Of a stretch of DNA of 64,000 nucleotides, positions 62,600-64,000 are shown one piece after another. Source of the stretch: Lachnospiraceae oral taxon 107 str. F0167. Lineage in GTDB: Bacteria > Bacillota > Clostridia > Lachnospirales > Lachnospiraceae. The position numbers and the translations under genes are program-made. The notes below the pieces were generated by a model, which searched no databases, was not told the origin of the DNA, and saw only the letters and a list, made by a program, of their open reading frames with translations. Every line of letters starts with the position of its first letter. Positions within the stretch are counted from its first letter, which is position 1. The stretch spans positions 1 through 64,000 of the forward strand of contig GL890599.1 of assembly GCA_000209465.1 (NCBI GenBank), in the 5' to 3' direction.

Positions 62600-63514
62600 C
62601 TATTCCTCCTGTATATCATTATTAAACATATCTACATAAGTCTTATGCGGGAAAAACATAGGATTATTTATCATCATCAATATTTGATTGAATTGAAAAA
62701 TAAATGAAAGTAGCGTGTACTTCTTTGTTTTATCACTTACCTTATAATCACCTATTTTTCTTTCTTTTAATTTTTCAGAATTTTTAATAATTGTCTTTGA
62801 ATTAAGTTTCATATCTGCCTGATTATATTTTTGTAGTACCTCCAGTAAGTCCTTATCTGCAAAAGTAATTTTTAGATTCCCCTCATGTGATACTTCTTTA
62901 GAAGTATTTTTGTCTTTATTTTTATCCGATTTACTATTTTGATATGCTTCAATAACAATATCAAATTTATTTCTACCTTTAGAATCATCCGTATTTGTTT
63001 CATCAACAGGTATATGACATAATATCTTAATAGGTCTTGTCGCTGTTTGAATAGTATTATTTTCACTACCGTCTTCCTTTAGTTTCCCTATATGAATATA
63101 TGTAGCCAATCTAACGATTGAATCATTTGAAGTTTTTAGAACATCAATAGAATCTGCCCATTCTTTCAGATCTTCAGGATTTAAATTTCTACTTTTACAT
63201 TGTACTACTGCTGCCACTGCTTCTACAGGTATGAACTTTATTAGCCCGTAATTAAATATATACGGTGTATATTGCTCATCATATATAGCTATATCTACTT
63301 CCTTCGAAACATTTTGATTTGAATCTATTATAAATACCGATCGGGCAATATTGAATTTTTTAGGGACTATTCTTGTAAAAAAATTTACCCAAATTTCTTC
63401 ACGATATGAACCGGCAGTTAATTGATGATTGGTCACATCATAATTTAATTGAGTTACCAACTCTCTTTCCATTTTTAAATAATTTTCCTTAATATCCCTA
63501 ATAATGTTACTCAT
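62600..63514 (-). CDS. DUF6602 domain protein, possible PD-(D/E)XK nuclease
   Basis: This 304-residue protein resembles DUF6602 proteins. LTAGSYREEIWVNFFTRIVP is followed by EVDIAIYDEQYTPYIF, then VEAVAAVVQCKSRNLN. The D, then Q/ExK pattern (VDIAIYD...AVVQCKS) is consistent with a restriction-endonuclease-like fold with QxK in place of ExK. The C-terminal part (about 150-300) is charged and helical. It is the first gene of the operon and stops three bases before the cas10-like start. The start has AGAGAGGTG nine bases upstream. Target and activity unknown. Confidence 0.8.
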   Translation of the reverse strand: MSNIIRDIKENYLKMERELVTQLNYDVTNHQLTAGSYREEIWVNFFTRIVPKKFNIARSVFIIDSNQNVSKEVDIAIYDEQYTPYIFNYGLIKFIPVEAVAAVVQCKSRNLNPEDLKEWADSIDVLKTSNDSIVRLATYIHIGKLKEDGSENNTIQTATRPIKILCHIPVDETNTDDSKGRNKFDIVIEAYQNSKSDKNKDKNTSKEVSHEGNLKITFADKDLLEVLQKYNQADMKLNSKTIIKNSEKLKERKIGDYKVSDKTKKYTLLSFIFQFNQILMMINNPMFFPHKTYVDMFNNDIQEE

Positions 63515-63759
63515 ATTCTTACACCTCTCTGTAAAAAAAATTAAAACTTTAATTCCAAAATTTATCTATTTCTATAGCTCTCTCAATGTTTTATATCTTT
63601 CGTTAATAAATATTACATATTAAAAACTTGCAATACATTGCGATTATATATTCTTTTTAAAATTATAGGGACAGAACATTTTTAATTTCAGCATTTTACA
63701 TTCACATATAATCTGTATTTATTTTTAAAAATATATGTACTACCCTACTCATAATCTTT

Positions 63760-64000
63760 TTAGCAATAATTTTTCTTTCCATTAATTTTTTTGATAATAG
63801 CGTTGTACCGTTTTTTCTGTACGCTCCTACCTATCGGTAAAGACAGCATAACACCAACAATACTAACAATCCACATATATTTCCGGCTTATGAACATTCC
63901 AAAAAAGGCAATCAGTATTATAATACTTAGCCAATATATAAGTTGAAACTTTCCATTTTCTTTATTTAATTCACTCAATACATCAACACCCTCAGATGGA
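63760..64000 (-). CDS. Small membrane protein, truncated by the window edge
   Basis: The minus-strand frame ending at 63760 is open to the right edge of the window. The first possible start inside is TTG at 63978, but in-frame residues continue upstream (PSEGVDV then LSELN), so the real start probably lies beyond 64000. It shows two hydrophobic stretches (FQLIYWLSIIILIAFFGMFI and WIVSIVGVMLSLPIG) and basic ends. No family recognised. It is followed by 245 bases without a gene before the type III-like operon. Confidence 0.6.
   Translation of the reverse strand, partial: PSEGVDVLSELNKENGKFQLIYWLSIIILIAFFGMFISRKYMWIVSIVGVMLSLPIGRSVQKKRYNAIIKKINGKKNYC

Noticed and set aside
63515-63759. Possible CRISPR array or crRNA gene upstream of the DUF6602 gene
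   Set aside because: No repeats and no stable hairpin; only AT-rich sequence with the operon promoter presumably inside.

Overview
The window is low-GC Firmicutes DNA. Its opening bases are the 5' end of a 16S rRNA gene on the minus strand with a Clostridia/Lachnospiraceae-type sequence. The AT-rich genes, frequent AGGAGG-type ribosome binding sites and family content (DUF1858/DUF438, DIP1984, TIGR02677-02680, AGCS symporter) fit a member of the Lachnospiraceae. An oral Lachnoanaerobaculum-like organism is my best guess, but this is inference and not proof. No integrase, transposase or phage structural gene was seen.

Layout. 1-1.0 kb: 16S rRNA 5' part preceded by two tRNA-Ser genes with a good promoter. 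1.1-10.3 kb: housekeeping and stress genes (murA, a large membrane-anchored protein, TetR regulator, a DUF1858/DUF438 pair split at an A9 tract, terD, yccF, WYL regulator, sirtuin). 10.3-16.6 kb: a lipoprotein, then an AraC regulator and a complete siderophore-type iron ABC importer with operator-like palindromes, ending at tRNA-Arg(CCT). 16.9-20.6 kb: RIC/ScdA Fe-S repair protein, alanine symporter, L,D-transpeptidase. 20.8-28.8 kb: a complete Wadjet type II (JetABCD) anti-plasmid defence operon. 28.8-31.5 kb: acetamidase/formamidase and an AbiE toxin-antitoxin pair. 31.5-43.5 kb: rlmD with a 121-bp tandem repeat interrupting its 3' end, pcrA, a YhcC-like radical SAM gene, DMT transporter, Nudix, SdpI, and sbcDC. 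43.6-46.1 kb: Rpn-family nuclease, GNAT, and a frameshifted cystatin-like lipoprotein. 46.1-53.1 kb: a five-gene operon SWIM / helical protein / MoxR AAA ATPase / DUF5682 / VWA, related to the uncharacterised E. coli yehLMPQ genes. 53.1-57.4 kb: dinB, an RsiV-like lipoprotein, a thioesterase, a GGCT-fold protein. 57.6-64 kb: a compact type III CRISPR-like effector operon (Cas10 without an HD domain, Csm3-like, Csm4-like and Csm5-like RAMP proteins) led by a DUF6602 nuclease-like gene. It has no CRISPR array, Cas6 or Cas1/Cas2 in the window.

How the genes work together. The second half is rich in DNA and RNA surveillance: Wadjet, AbiE, Rpn nuclease, SbcCD, the MoxR-VWA operon and the type III-like operon. 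The two most interesting systems are the array-less type III-like operon and the SWIM-MoxR-DUF5682-VWA operon.

Three genes appear split by a single missing base: A9 in DUF1858/DUF438, A7 in the Csm3-like gene, and an AT-rich spot in the cystatin-like lipoprotein. Either reading-frame slippage is used here or the source sequence has indel errors. This should be settled before any of these genes is called broken.
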